From assembly GCA_026196495.1 (NCBI GenBank), contig JAPHSY010000045.1, positions 1-46,637 on the forward strand: a stretch of 46,637 bases of DNA, in the 5' to 3' direction. Under the pieces are notes generated by a model. That model was not told the origin of the DNA, made no database searches, and was given only the letters and a program-made list of their open reading frames with translations. Below are positions 17,641 to 25,798 of this stretch, one piece after another. This stretch comes from Magnetovibrio sp. GTDB taxonomy: Bacteria; Pseudomonadota; Alphaproteobacteria; Rhodospirillales; Magnetovibrionaceae. Position numbers and translations under genes: made by a program. Each line of letters begins with the position of its first letter. Position 1 is the stretch's first letter.

Positions 17641-18318
17641 ATGCAGAAGAAAAGCAAACGTTGTGTTTTGGGATATGGCTTTATGAACAACTTTGTCAAT
17701 GCGTGCGGTGTGTTACTGATTGTCGTTTTTGGTCTTTGGTCTGAAGACAGTCGTGCAGATAACAAAGCCAAAACCATATTGGCGTTAGGTGATAGCTTAA
17801 CAGCCGGATACGGTTTGGCCCAGTCGGACGCCTTTCCAGTTCAATTGCAGGCGGTATTGCAACAGGCCGGCCACAACATTGAGGTTATCAATGGTGGGGT
17901 ATCGGGTGACACCTCTGCTGGTGGGCGTTCGCGCCTGGAATGGCTGTTGGCTAATCCTGTGGATGCAGTGATTGTTGAGTTGGGTGCCAATGATGGCTTG
18001 CGCGGCCTTGATCCGGCCGAAACACGTGCCAACCTTGACTGGATTGTGGGAACATTAAAAAAACATGATATTCCCGTTTTGCTCAGTGGTATGTTGGCAC
18101 CTCCTAATCTAGGCGAAGATTATGGAAAAGAATTCAATTCGATCTATCCAGATTTAGCCCGCCAGTGGAATGTCGCGTTAGACCCATTTTTTCTCGAAGG
18201 TGTGGCTGCTGACCCAAATTTAAATCAAGCGGATGGCATTCACCCCAATGCAAAAGGTGTTTCAATAATTGTAAAACGTATTTTACCTAAAATTTTAAAT
18301 GTACTTAATGTATTGTAA
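17641..18318 (+). CDS. tesA: TesA-like GDSL arylesterase/lysophospholipase
   Basis: A 225-residue SGNH hydrolase expected in the periplasm: a basic start (MQKKSKR), a hydrophobic segment (NACGVLLIVVFGLW) and a likely cleavage near SRA. Block I is ILALGDSLTAGYG with the nucleophilic Ser, block II includes NGGVSGDTSAGG, block III is LGANDGLRG, and block V is DGIHPNAKG with the Asp-x-x-His pair. TesA has thioesterase, esterase and lysophospholipase activities. The ATG at 17641 gives a long n-region; ATG 17683 is an alternative. The genes for YbbA and YbbP diverge from it as in E. coli, which suggests a shared role in lipid handling. Confidence 0.9.
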   Translation: MQKKSKRCVLGYGFMNNFVNACGVLLIVVFGLWSEDSRADNKAKTILALGDSLTAGYGLAQSDAFPVQLQAVLQQAGHNIEVINGGVSGDTSAGGRSRLEWLLANPVDAVIVELGANDGLRGLDPAETRANLDWIVGTLKKHDIPVLLSGMLAPPNLGEDYGKEFNSIYPDLARQWNVALDPFFLEGVAADPNLNQADGIHPNAKGVSIIVKRILPKILNVLNVL

Positions 18319-18369
18319 TATATGTATTATTAAGATTTTGCTATTGTAAATATAAGTACCTTATATGAG

Positions 18370-18590
18370 ATGGTGCAAGCAGAAGTGTTCGCTAAAGGAG
18401 GCTGTGGCCTGTTGGCGTATTCGTCATTGGTGTTTGTCAATCAACAGACGTTTTATTGTCCAATACAATCGGTGCCACCACGATGGAGCAACTGAAGGCC
18501 AACCTTGCAACCATTGATCTGAAACTTAATGAAGAAGTGTTGAGTGCAATTAAAGTGATCTCCTTGGAAATTCTAAATTTGGCACCTTAA
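18370..18590 (+). pseudogene. decayed 3' end of an aldo/keto reductase gene
   Basis: In one frame, 18459-18590 reads SNTIGATTMEQLKANLATID and continues with LKLNEEVLSAIK to a TAA at 18588. This is the C-terminal signature of Tas-type aldo/keto reductases. Upstream, in a different frame, 18370 to about 18453 reads VQAEVFAKGGCG and then YSSLVFVNQQTF, which fits the preceding helix and the FVN(Q/S)RPF segment of the same family. The two pieces are joined only by a frameshift around 18453-18460. The catalytic barrel (Asp-Tyr-Lys-His) is absent. There are about 220 bases left of a gene normally near 1 kb. AT-rich sequence at 18280-18360 lies at the truncated end. Confidence 0.75.
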
Positions 18591-18625
18591 ATGAGCGATA
18601 AGGCCTTTTGCGGGAGAAACAGTAC

Positions 18626-19168
18626 ATGATCCGCCTTTTTGTTGGCTTGGCATTACCAGAAGCTCATCGTCAGCAGCTTGAAGTTTTGCAAAACGGAATA
18701 TCCGGGGCGCGTTGGGTTGCGCCACGGAATCTTCATGTCACGCTGCGTTTTGTCGGTGAAGTGGATGAGGACGTTGCTGAAGACATTGCTGCAGCATTGG
18801 ATTTGGTGCACGCTGATCCCTTTGATGTAACTTTGAAAGAGCTCGGCACATTTGGGCGGCCGCCCCATGCTTTGTGGGTTGGTGTCGAAGACACGCCACA
18901 CGGCGCATTGGCCCATTTGCATGCCGCTATCGATGCAGTTTTGGTGCGTTCAATCGGGCTTAAACCAGAAGGGCGTAAGTATATTCCCCATGTGACGATG
19001 GCTCGTATGGGTTGGGACACCACAACACAATCTCATCTCTCAAAATATGTCGAAACGCACCCCATCATCTCACTTAAAAAATTTAAGGTGAACAATTTAA
19101 TTTTATTTGAAAGTGCGTTATCTCATCATGGTGCTGAGTATAATGCATTGGAAATATTTGATTTTTAA
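18626..19168 (+). CDS. thpR: RNA 2',3'-cyclic phosphodiesterase (LigT/ThpR)
   Basis: A 180-residue member of the 2H phosphoesterase family. The two HxT motifs are HVTLRFVGEV (residues about 38-47) and HVTMARMG (about 121-128), with the usual spacing of about 80 residues. The start MIRLFVGLALPEAHRQQL is typical. The enzyme hydrolyses 2',3'-cyclic phosphate ends of RNA; its cellular role is uncertain. The ATG at 18626 follows GGGAGA; the upstream in-frame TTG at 18608 lacks support. It is a single gene, convergent with the HAD phosphatase gene. Confidence 0.92.
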   Translation: MIRLFVGLALPEAHRQQLEVLQNGISGARWVAPRNLHVTLRFVGEVDEDVAEDIAAALDLVHADPFDVTLKELGTFGRPPHALWVGVEDTPHGALAHLHAAIDAVLVRSIGLKPEGRKYIPHVTMARMGWDTTTQSHLSKYVETHPIISLKKFKVNNLILFESALSHHGAEYNALEIFDF

Positions 19169-19197
19169 CAATTTGATCAAATAGTCAGTTGATGTAC

Positions 19198-19869
19198 TTA
19201 TACTGAGTTTAGAAGAAAATCTGATACTTCTGCCATTTTCATGGCGATGTCTTGGGCGCCGGCATCACTGAGTGCTTTTGGGGTGTTATTTGTACAGTGT
19301 GATCCACCGCAAAAGCCCAAAACAGTCATTCCAGCGGCGACACCGCCTTGAACGCCGGGTGGGGCATCTTCAACTACGATACAGTCCTGGGGCCGCGCCT
19401 TCATTTCGTATGCAGCCAATTCAAACAGGTCTGGTGCAGGCTTGCCGTGTGTGACTTGAACGGCGCTGAATACGTGTCCATTAAAGTGGTTGAGCAACCC
19501 GGTGATGGCTAGCGAGTGATGAATTTTTTCCGGTGTGCCACTCGATGCGACGCAAAATGGAATGCGGTTGGTTTTCAGTTCGTCCAACACCGCCTCTATA
19601 CCTGCGATTGCGGTGAGTTCTGTGGCAAAGGCCTCGTAGTCACGCAGCCGTAGTTGTTCAACAAAATTTGTCGGTAAAGTGAGGCCCCAGTTGTGGTGAA
19701 CATGCTCCCCGACAGATTTAATCGACATACCGGTAAAGGTATTACGACATTCCAGGGCCGTGGTTGATCGGCCAAGCTCGGTCAAAAAAGCCGCCAATTG
19801 ACGTGACGCAATCAATTCGCTGTCCACCAAAACCCCGTCACAGTCGAAAATCACCAATTTTGGGGCCAT
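19198..19869 (-). CDS. HAD-superfamily phosphatase, YieH-like
   Basis: A 223-residue subfamily IA HAD hydrolase. Motif I is VIFDCDGVLVDSE (nucleophile Asp and general acid Asp), motif II is VASSGT, motif III contains KPAPDLFELAA, and motif IV is CIVVEDAPPGVQGGVAAG. A four-helix cap lies between motifs I and II. The pattern resembles YieH and related sugar-phosphate phosphatases, but the substrate is not certain. The ATG at 19869 overlaps the stop of the ketoamine kinase gene by one base (TGATG), showing tight coupling. This makes it the third gene of the phosphatase-kinase-phosphatase run starting at 21230. Confidence 0.9.
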   Translation of the reverse strand: MAPKLVIFDCDGVLVDSELIASRQLAAFLTELGRSTTALECRNTFTGMSIKSVGEHVHHNWGLTLPTNFVEQLRLRDYEAFATELTAIAGIEAVLDELKTNRIPFCVASSGTPEKIHHSLAITGLLNHFNGHVFSAVQVTHGKPAPDLFELAAYEMKARPQDCIVVEDAPPGVQGGVAAGMTVLGFCGGSHCTNNTPKALSDAGAQDIAMKMAEVSDFLLNSV

Positions 19870-20738
19870 CAAAACCCAAACCTTTTCAATGTTGTGTCTA
19901 TTGAACTTACGTATGAGCCGCCAAATAGGCGGACATGAACCAATAGGGGATAAAGGTTATAGATGTACAAACGTTCTTCAAAAAAACCAGGCTCAATGGG
20001 GTGAATTGATTGGTAAGCTTGGAAAAAAGGCTTGCCGAAGGTGGAAAACATGGTGGTGAAGGCAAGCTCGATTTCTGGATGAGCGTAATATATTGCCGGG
20101 TCAATAAATCCGGTGATGCGCCCATGGGCGCTTAAGACATTGCCTGACCACATGTCGCCGTGGATCAAAGCGGGTTGATTGGGCTCAAATATCCAGCGGT
20201 CCAAATGATCGCAAAAGGAATTTAAACGGTTGAGCACGGATGTGGGCAAACGCCCCATTCGTTCGGCATTGCGGCCCATGTACATCAGGCGCTGGTCGCG
20301 GAAAAACACCAGCCAGCGTTTGGTCCAGGGGTTGGGTTGGTGCAACCCGCCTATGACGGTGTCGAATTCGAAACCATAACCTTGGTCGGTAGTGATGGAA
20401 TGCATCTGGGCGACAATGCTTGCCGCATCTTCTTGAACAGTTGTTCCCAGCCCACCACCATTTTCAAGGCGGCTCATCAGCAACATGCCGTCATCCACGG
20501 CAAGGACATCTGGAACGGGCAAAGTAGAATTGTTGCGTTGATATTGAAGCATTTTTGCTTCAATTGATAAGCCTTGGGCCGCAGGTGTTCCGGGATCGGC
20601 AGTTTTCACCACGATGGTGCGCCCGTCGCTCAGCTCGGCCTGAAAAACATCACCAACACAGCCGCCGGATAGTGGTATAATCTGGTCGACATTTGCCCCC
20701 ACAAGTGCAGTAATTTGGCTGTTCAACACTGTGCTCAC
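19869..20738 (-). CDS. fructosamine/ketosamine-3-kinase family protein
   Basis: A 289-residue protein-kinase-fold enzyme. The glycine-rich N-lobe segment is PLSGGCVGDVFQAEL, the ATP lysine is in TIVVKTAD, a conserved helix Glu follows in LSIEAKML, the catalytic loop is ALIHGDMWSGNVL and the metal-binding segment is GFIDPAIYYAHPEIELAF. The family phosphorylates ketoamine adducts on proteins, which makes them unstable and removes the sugar. Bacterial members often prefer ribulosamines and erythrulosamines. GTG at 20738 is chosen because GGAG lies 5 bases upstream. It starts 24 bases after the LMW phosphatase gene ends and runs into the HAD gene. Confidence 0.92.
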   Translation of the reverse strand: MSTVLNSQITALVGANVDQIIPLSGGCVGDVFQAELSDGRTIVVKTADPGTPAAQGLSIEAKMLQYQRNNSTLPVPDVLAVDDGMLLMSRLENGGGLGTTVQEDAASIVAQMHSITTDQGYGFEFDTVIGGLHQPNPWTKRWLVFFRDQRLMYMGRNAERMGRLPTSVLNRLNSFCDHLDRWIFEPNQPALIHGDMWSGNVLSAHGRITGFIDPAIYYAHPEIELAFTTMFSTFGKPFFQAYQSIHPIEPGFFEERLYIYNLYPLLVHVRLFGGSYVSSIDTTLKRFGF

Positions 20739-20762
20739 CCAAACTCCACAAGCCGTAACGTG

Positions 20763-21230
20763 TTACATGTGTTTTTCACGAATGTCGCTGAGCAAACCAG
20801 AGGCCGCCTGTTCAATCATGTCATAAACGCGATTGAAGCCACCATCATAGTATGGGTCTGGCACTTCGCGGCGTCCAACTTCGGGAGCAAAATCCAAAAA
20901 CATGGAAAGACGATCTTCGCTGCCCAGTGGACAAATGTTCATCAGGTTATCGTGATTGGACCGATCCATGGCCAAAACATAATCATAAGTTTGGAAATCT
21001 TGGGATCGGGCTTGACGACTGCGCAGTGCACTGATGTCGAGGCCACGACGTTTGGCTTCAGCCTGGGCGCGGCCGTCGGGAGCCTCACCCACGTGATAGG
21101 CGTGGGTTCCGGCGCTGTCGACTTGGATAGAGTCCGACAAACCTTCACGTTCAACAAGGTTGCGAAACACGCCTTCGGCGGTGGGGGAACGGCAAATGTT
21201 GCCAAGACATACAAATAAAACTCGAACCAC
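20763..21230 (-). CDS. low-molecular-weight protein-tyrosine-phosphatase family protein
   Basis: A 155-residue cytoplasmic phosphatase. The P-loop CLGNICRS gives the nucleophile C8 and R14 of the CX5R motif. The general acid Asp is in PDPYYDGG near the C-terminal third. The GTG at 21230 has AGGAG 6 bases upstream and gives the standard VRVLFVCLGNICRSPTAEG start. Members can act on phosphotyrosine, but some dephosphorylate sugar-phosphate adducts on proteins. Its position just ahead of a ketoamine kinase favours the latter role here. Confidence 0.94.
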   Translation of the reverse strand: MVRVLFVCLGNICRSPTAEGVFRNLVEREGLSDSIQVDSAGTHAYHVGEAPDGRAQAEAKRRGLDISALRSRQARSQDFQTYDYVLAMDRSNHDNLMNICPLGSEDRLSMFLDFAPEVGRREVPDPYYDGGFNRVYDMIEQAASGLLSDIREKHM

Positions 21231-21330
21231 GGACGATACTCCTGGGGAAAGCCACTTACATTTGGAATTATCCTAAGGGACCCCAGTCTGAACAACCCTC
21301 GAAGGTGTAGGTTGGCAGAGTTTTTTCACT

Positions 21331-22146
21331 TTAATCATGAGCTAATTTAACTTGATCAAAATCATCAAAGTCATTGTTTTGAATGGTTGATTTTATTATT
21401 GCGATGTAATCGTCACCGATCTCAGAATAACCTTGGAGATGATCCGCCAGCGCAATACCTGTGGATATCTGCGAGGTTTTACGTAAATTTGCGCGGTGTT
21501 GGCGTAAAGCCTTATATGCACTGTGGCTGTTGAGGGTGCGCATGTATGAGCGCACCGACATCTGTGATGAAGGAAAGCTTTTGACCTTAAAACCCTCGGC
21601 ACGCAACGGCTTAATTCCTGGGGCGCTTAAGTCAAAGGTGCGTTCACCAAAGTAGGCGTTGCCCAGACGGGCAAATCGGGATGTGCCCCAAGCAGATTCG
21701 ATGGCGGCTTGGGCCAAGACCAAAGATGGGGGAATTTTATCAATACGTTTTAGTAGCTCGGTTTTTGATACACCTGCAGGCTCCACTCCATATGATTTGG
21801 CCAAAGCGTTCAAGTGAGCGGGGTTGATGTTGGGGCTGAGTAGCTGTTCGCGCTGTTTGCGGATACGGGCGTTTTCTAGAATGATTTTCGGTAAAATTTT
21901 AGCCACAAACAAGGACTTCGCCATTTGTGTGGGGACCTCGTCTTTCTCAGGCAGCGTTATGGTGTAGGGCGCAGGTGAGAAAATACCTGTGGTTCGTGCA
22001 GTGGATATGGCCAGTCGTGCGTCTTGGATCTGGGTGTCCAAGTTCGGCGGTGCTTTTGGGGATAGGCTTATCCAAGCAATTCCAAATGCCAAAAGAAAGC
22101 ATATAACGACAATGGTAATGATAAGAGGCTGTCGTAAAACAGGCAT
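21331..22146 (-). CDS. Bax-like glucosaminidase-domain protein
   Basis: A 271-residue protein with one N-terminal transmembrane helix (LIITIVVICFLLAFGIAWISL). A 100-residue linker follows, then a glucosaminidase-type domain: PPSLVLAQAAIESAWGTSRFA, NAYFGERTF, FPSSQMSVRSYMRTLNSH and AYKALRQHRANLR. This is the arrangement of E. coli Bax, a FlgJ-related putative peptidoglycan hydrolase. The Glu in AIESAWG is the likely catalytic residue. It lies 100 bases upstream of the LMW phosphatase gene on the same strand but need not be in that operon. Confidence 0.88.
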   Translation of the reverse strand: MPVLRQPLIITIVVICFLLAFGIAWISLSPKAPPNLDTQIQDARLAISTARTTGIFSPAPYTITLPEKDEVPTQMAKSLFVAKILPKIILENARIRKQREQLLSPNINPAHLNALAKSYGVEPAGVSKTELLKRIDKIPPSLVLAQAAIESAWGTSRFARLGNAYFGERTFDLSAPGIKPLRAEGFKVKSFPSSQMSVRSYMRTLNSHSAYKALRQHRANLRKTSQISTGIALADHLQGYSEIGDDYIAIIKSTIQNNDFDDFDQVKLAHD

Positions 22147-22221
22147 AATTCACCAAATGAAGAAATGAAAGCAGTCAGCAGATAAGGTCTGCCAAATATA
22201 TGCGATTAGGATGAACCTACA

Positions 22222-22803
22222 ATGACTAAGCTGGAGGCCCTTCTCAAAAATGTTCGGGACTGCACATTGTGTGTGGAGCATTTGCCGTTGGGGGCCAACC
22301 CCATTGTGCGAGCCCATGAATCGTCAAAAATTTTAATTATTGGTCAAGCGCCGGGTACAAAGGTGCACAATTCAGGTGTCCCCTGGAATGATGCGTCTGG
22401 GGATCGTTTGCGTGATTGGTTGAGAGTGGATCGTGATACCTTTTATGACCCAAGGAACTTTGCCATTGTTCCGATGGGGTTTTGTTATCCCGGTCAGGCC
22501 AAAGGGGGCGGGGACAACCCGCCCAGTTCGCAATGTGCGCCCAAGTGGCATGATCAAATTTTAAAGAACATAGCGAACATTGAACTTACTTTGCTGGTTG
22601 GGATGTATGCGCAAAAATATTATTTGGGTGCTCGCACCAAACGCACTTTAAGTGAAACGGTGCGTGATTTTGAAGTTTTTATACCGAATATTATTCCACT
22701 CCCTCACCCCAGTTGGCGCAACACAGGATGGATCAAAAAGAACCCATGGTTTCGCGAACGAAACCTCCCTTATTTACGTGATCGTGTTGAGCAGATTTTA
22801 TGA
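22222..22803 (+). CDS. uracil-DNA glycosylase superfamily protein
   Basis: A 193-residue protein of the UDG fold. Motif 1 is IIGQAPGTKVHNSGVPWNDASGDRLRDWL, an internal segment is FAIVPMGFCYPGQ, and the C-terminal motif 2 is PLPHPSWRNTGW with the conserved His. An N-terminal pair of cysteines (CTLC) is present, but the four-cysteine iron-sulphur pattern of family 4 enzymes is not complete. It resembles the short COG1573 proteins of unknown specificity. Activity on uracil in DNA is plausible but not shown. The ATG at 22222 has AGGATG about 9 bases upstream. Confidence 0.85.
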   Translation: MTKLEALLKNVRDCTLCVEHLPLGANPIVRAHESSKILIIGQAPGTKVHNSGVPWNDASGDRLRDWLRVDRDTFYDPRNFAIVPMGFCYPGQAKGGGDNPPSSQCAPKWHDQILKNIANIELTLLVGMYAQKYYLGARTKRTLSETVRDFEVFIPNIIPLPHPSWRNTGWIKKNPWFRERNLPYLRDRVEQIL

Positions 22804-22899
22804 AGGTACATAAGGGCTGAAAAAAGTTCTTTAGTGCAGATGGACAGTTGTGACATTAAATAAAATCATATAGATTCGCTTATATTGAATGGGGCGCAA

Positions 22900-22923
22900 T
22901 TAGTGTTGTGATCGTAACACTAA
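22900..22923. promoter_or_regulatory. perfect 8-bp dyad upstream of the AAA ATPase gene
   Basis: TTAGTGTT, 8 bases, AACACTAA: a 24-base operator-like inverted repeat. It ends 7 bases before the GAGGGG ribosome site of the gene at 22943 and follows a TATATT (-10-like) at 22881. It could bind a dimeric regulator, or form a hairpin in the leader. Confidence 0.5.
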
Positions 22924-22942
22924 CCATTCTGAGGGGTTATAA

Positions 22943-24367
22943 GTGCTTGATATTGACTTTAAAAACAGGCTGATTCTCGATAATCCCTGGTGGACAACAG
23001 GTGCTGTTGAGGTATCTGTTCAGCGCGCTGCCCGTAGGGCCTTTGTTCATCCATTCCTCAAACGCATACGATCCGGTGGTGGAGTCGCGGCTGTATTGTC
23101 GGGTCCAGGGCGCGCCGGAAAATCAGTTCTGCTCAAGCAAATTATCCAGTTGTTGATGGAATCCAAGGTTGAACCGCAAAACCTGATATATATCCGTCTC
23201 GATAACCCCGCATTTGCCAACCATCCGTTGGTTGAATTGGTGGACCAAGCCATAACCGCATCTGGCGTAGGGCAAGGTGTTGGTTCTTATGTATTTTTAG
23301 ATGACATGCATAATGTTCCTGAATGGGAACAGCGCCTTGATGAACTGGCCCGCGCACGCCCATCTTGCCGAATTACAGCTGTTAGCGCCCTAATGCCTGC
23401 TGAAGAAACTCTGGTGGCCACGAAGGAAGGTAAAAAACGCAAAAATCCGGGGCCTTTTGCCCACGCAGTTTTACCCCCGGTTTTGTTTGCTGAATATCTT
23501 CATATAAAGCGCATCCGTGAAAAATTATTTGATGCCTATGGTCGTTTGACAGATTTGGATGCTTTAAATGGGGCATTTGTAGATTATGTCAACTCAGGCG
23601 GTTTTCCCGAAGTGGCCTTTGCCTTAGGTGATCAAGCCATCAGCCCGGTGGATGTGGCTTCCAAAATCCTCCACTGCGACCTTGCAGGGCTGTGTGGGAT
23701 CGCCGATCAGCGCGAAGTTGCCAAATTAATGACCCGCCTGGCATTGGAATCAGGTATTGAAACCAGCATTGAAAATCTTTCGCGGGATATGAGTGTGGCT
23801 AAGAACACCCTGCGTAAATATTTGGAGTTTCTGGAAGCTTCTTATCTGATCAAGCGCATTTGGCGTATTGATGGTGAAGGTAAAAGGTTTCAACGCCAAA
23901 CTCGTTTTAAGGTGTATCTCACCTCCCCTGCCTTGCGTGCTGGCTTAGCTGGCCCTGTTGCAATCGGTGATGAGGCAATGGCGCGTTTGGCGGAAACAGC
24001 AGTGATTTCACAATTTATGCATTCCCCAACGTTTCAGCGTTTGTTTTACGCTTTTTGGAAAAAAGGCCGCAAACATAAGCATGTTGCTCTGGTGGAGATG
24101 CCTGCCAAGGGCACGACGCCGGTAAAATGTCTAGAAATTGACTGGTCTAACAAGGCGATTGCCAAGCCCAATGAGGTTTTAAGTGATATGTTGGAGTTTT
24201 TGGATGAAAACCATCCCACCACACCTTCGAAGGCTTTGACCCGCAACATGTCAGGCAAGCGCTTCATCGGTGATCATGAGATTGGCTTTATGCCGGTTGC
24301 GGTATGGTGTTTTGCGGTTGGTCAGGTTCTGCTAACAGGCTCTGCCAACCAACAAAATACTAAATAA
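22943..24367 (+). CDS. AAA-type ATPase with DUF4143 domain
   Basis: A 474-residue ATPase of the AAA_14 group. Walker A is GPGRAGKS (residues 54-61), Walker B is YVFLDDMHNVPEWEQRL (about 114-130), and sensor-like TAVSALMP follows. The C-terminal half has a winged-helix-like section (TSIENLSRDMSVAKNTLRKYLEFLEASYLIKRIWRI) and ends in the nuclease-like DUF4143 region (AETAVISQFMHSP, then FYAFWKKGRKHKHVALVEM and PVKCLEIDW). The core acidic/lysine pattern of a PD-(D/E)xK fold is not clear. The function of the family is unknown. GTG at 22943 has GAGGGG at 6 bases. It stands alone, with a dyad in front and a terminator behind. Confidence 0.85.
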   Translation: MLDIDFKNRLILDNPWWTTGAVEVSVQRAARRAFVHPFLKRIRSGGGVAAVLSGPGRAGKSVLLKQIIQLLMESKVEPQNLIYIRLDNPAFANHPLVELVDQAITASGVGQGVGSYVFLDDMHNVPEWEQRLDELARARPSCRITAVSALMPAEETLVATKEGKKRKNPGPFAHAVLPPVLFAEYLHIKRIREKLFDAYGRLTDLDALNGAFVDYVNSGGFPEVAFALGDQAISPVDVASKILHCDLAGLCGIADQREVAKLMTRLALESGIETSIENLSRDMSVAKNTLRKYLEFLEASYLIKRIWRIDGEGKRFQRQTRFKVYLTSPALRAGLAGPVAIGDEAMARLAETAVISQFMHSPTFQRLFYAFWKKGRKHKHVALVEMPAKGTTPVKCLEIDWSNKAIAKPNEVLSDMLEFLDENHPTTPSKALTRNMSGKRFIGDHEIGFMPVAVWCFAVGQVLLTGSANQQNTK

Positions 24368-24450
24368 ATCAGTATGCTGTGGATATCCTGACAAATAAAA
24401 TTCTTATTTTTAGGACAGGCCAAATAAGATCATTCAGTTGTTAATTATGG

Positions 24451-24477
24451 AAAAGGGGGCCTTCAGGCCCCCTTTTT
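24451..24477. terminator. bidirectional rho-independent terminator
   Basis: AAAAGGGGGCC and GGCCCCCTTTTT form an 11-bp stem with a four-base TTCA loop. It separates the plus-strand ATPase gene from the minus-strand argG and ends transcription from both sides. Confidence 0.93.
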
Positions 24478-24496
24478 GAATGAGTGGTTCATGGGA

Positions 24497-25708
24497 TTAA
24501 TTTGTAAATTTAGCCCCCAAACGCAATCGCAAAGCATTCAATTTAATGAAGCCTTCGGCATCGCGTTGATCGTAAACAGTATCTTCTTCAAAGGTGACGA
24601 TGTCTTCATCGTATAGTGAGAACGGTGATTTGCGGCCAGTAATAATGGTGTTGCCTTTGTAAAGCTTCATCCGCACGGTGCCAGTGACGCGTTCGTTGGC
24701 TTTATCAATGGCAGCTTGCAGCATTTCACGTTCAGCAGCAAACCAGAAGCCATTGTAAATCAGTTCTGCGTAGCGTGGCATAAGCTCGTCTTTTTGGTGT
24801 GCGGCGCCTCGATCCAGGGTTAGGCTTTCCATGGCGCGGCGGGCATGAAGCAAGATGGTGCCACCCGGTGTTTCATAGACGCCACGCGATTTCATGCCGA
24901 CGAAGCGGTTTTCGACGATGTCAATGGCCCCAATACCATTGGCCCCACCAAGTTCGTTTAATTTTGTGAGGATCGTCGCGGGGCTCATTTTTTCACCGTT
25001 GATGGCAACCGGATCGCCCCTTTCGAAATCAATGGTGATTTCGGTGGGTGTGTCGGGGGCAGCCATGGGCGTGACCATGCGGGTTAAGATTAGGTCGTAA
25101 TCAGGTTCCTGCCACGGGTCTTCCAAAATTTTGCCTTCTGAAGAAATGTGCAGCAGGTTGGCATCTTGAGAGAACGGGCTTTCACCGCGTTTGTCTTTGG
25201 GCACAGGAATTTGATGCTTTTCTGCGTAGTTGATCAAATCGGTGCGGGATGCCAAATCCCATTCACGCCACGGTGCAATGATTTTGATATCAGGGTTACA
25301 GGCGTAGTAGCCCAACTCAAAGCGGACCTGATCGTTGCCTTTTCCAGTTGCACCATGGGATACAGCATATGCACCGACTTCGCGGGCAATTTCAATTTGG
25401 CGTTTGGCGATTAAGGGGCGCGCAATGGAAGTGCCCAACAGGTATGTGCCTTCGTAAAGAGCATTGGCCCGAAACATCGGGAAGACATAATCGCGCACAA
25501 ACTCCTCGCGCAAATCTTCGATGTAAATCTCTTTGATGCCCATCATTTCGGCTTTTTCGCGGGCTGGTTCCAGCTCTTCACCTTGACCAAGATCTGCGGT
25601 GAAAGTTACCACTTCGCAGTTATAGGTTTCTTCTAACCAACGCAAAATGATGGAGGTATCCAGTCCGCCGCTGTAGGCCAGAACAACTTTGTTTTTATCG
25701 CCCGCCAT
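24497..25708 (-). CDS. argG: argininosuccinate synthase
   Basis: ArgG joins citrulline and aspartate at the cost of ATP-to-AMP in arginine synthesis. The 403-residue protein has the N-type ATP pyrophosphatase loop [19 protein letters not shown] (residues about 7-25), then [39 protein letters not shown] (citrulline and ATP contacts), [22 protein letters not shown], and [27 protein letters not shown]. The start at 25708 is set by GAGG 9 bases upstream and by the family start; an in-frame 25744 start adds 12 unsupported residues. A promoter-like sequence lies at 25769-25796. No other arg gene is present, so it is a single-gene unit or part of a dsbA-like read-through transcript. Confidence 0.97.
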   Translation of the reverse strand: MAGDKNKVVLAYSGGLDTSIILRWLEETYNCEVVTFTADLGQGEELEPAREKAEMMGIKEIYIEDLREEFVRDYVFPMFRANALYEGTYLLGTSIARPLIAKRQIEIAREVGAYAVSHGATGKGNDQVRFELGYYACNPDIKIIAPWREWDLASRTDLINYAEKHQIPVPKDKRGESPFSQDANLLHISSEGKILEDPWQEPDYDLILTRMVTPMAAPDTPTEITIDFERGDPVAINGEKMSPATILTKLNELGGANGIGAIDIVENRFVGMKSRGVYETPGGTILLHARRAMESLTLDRGAAHQKDELMPRYAELIYNGFWFAAEREMLQAAIDKANERVTGTVRMKLYKGNTIITGRKSPFSLYDEDIVTFEEDTVYDQRDAEGFIKLNALRLRLGAKFTN

Positions 25709-25768
25709 GATGGGTGTCCTCTTAAAACAAATGGGGAGTGACAAGACAATATGCCTCGTATTTGCCGC

Positions 25769-25796
25769 ACTATACGCATATCCGAGGGTTGAGCAA
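25769..25796 (-). promoter_or_regulatory. candidate argG promoter
   Basis: On the minus strand TTGCTC, a 16-base spacer and TATAGT. It lies entirely between the stop of the DsbA-family gene (25799) and argG, 60 bases before the argG start. Confidence 0.5.
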
Positions 25797-25798
25797 GA

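Noticed and set aside
22222-24367. Defence island made of the UDG-like and AAA/DUF4143 genes
   Set aside because: The genes are 139 bases apart with a separate promoter region and dyad between, no nuclease, toxin or phage gene is near, and housekeeping genes lie on both sides.
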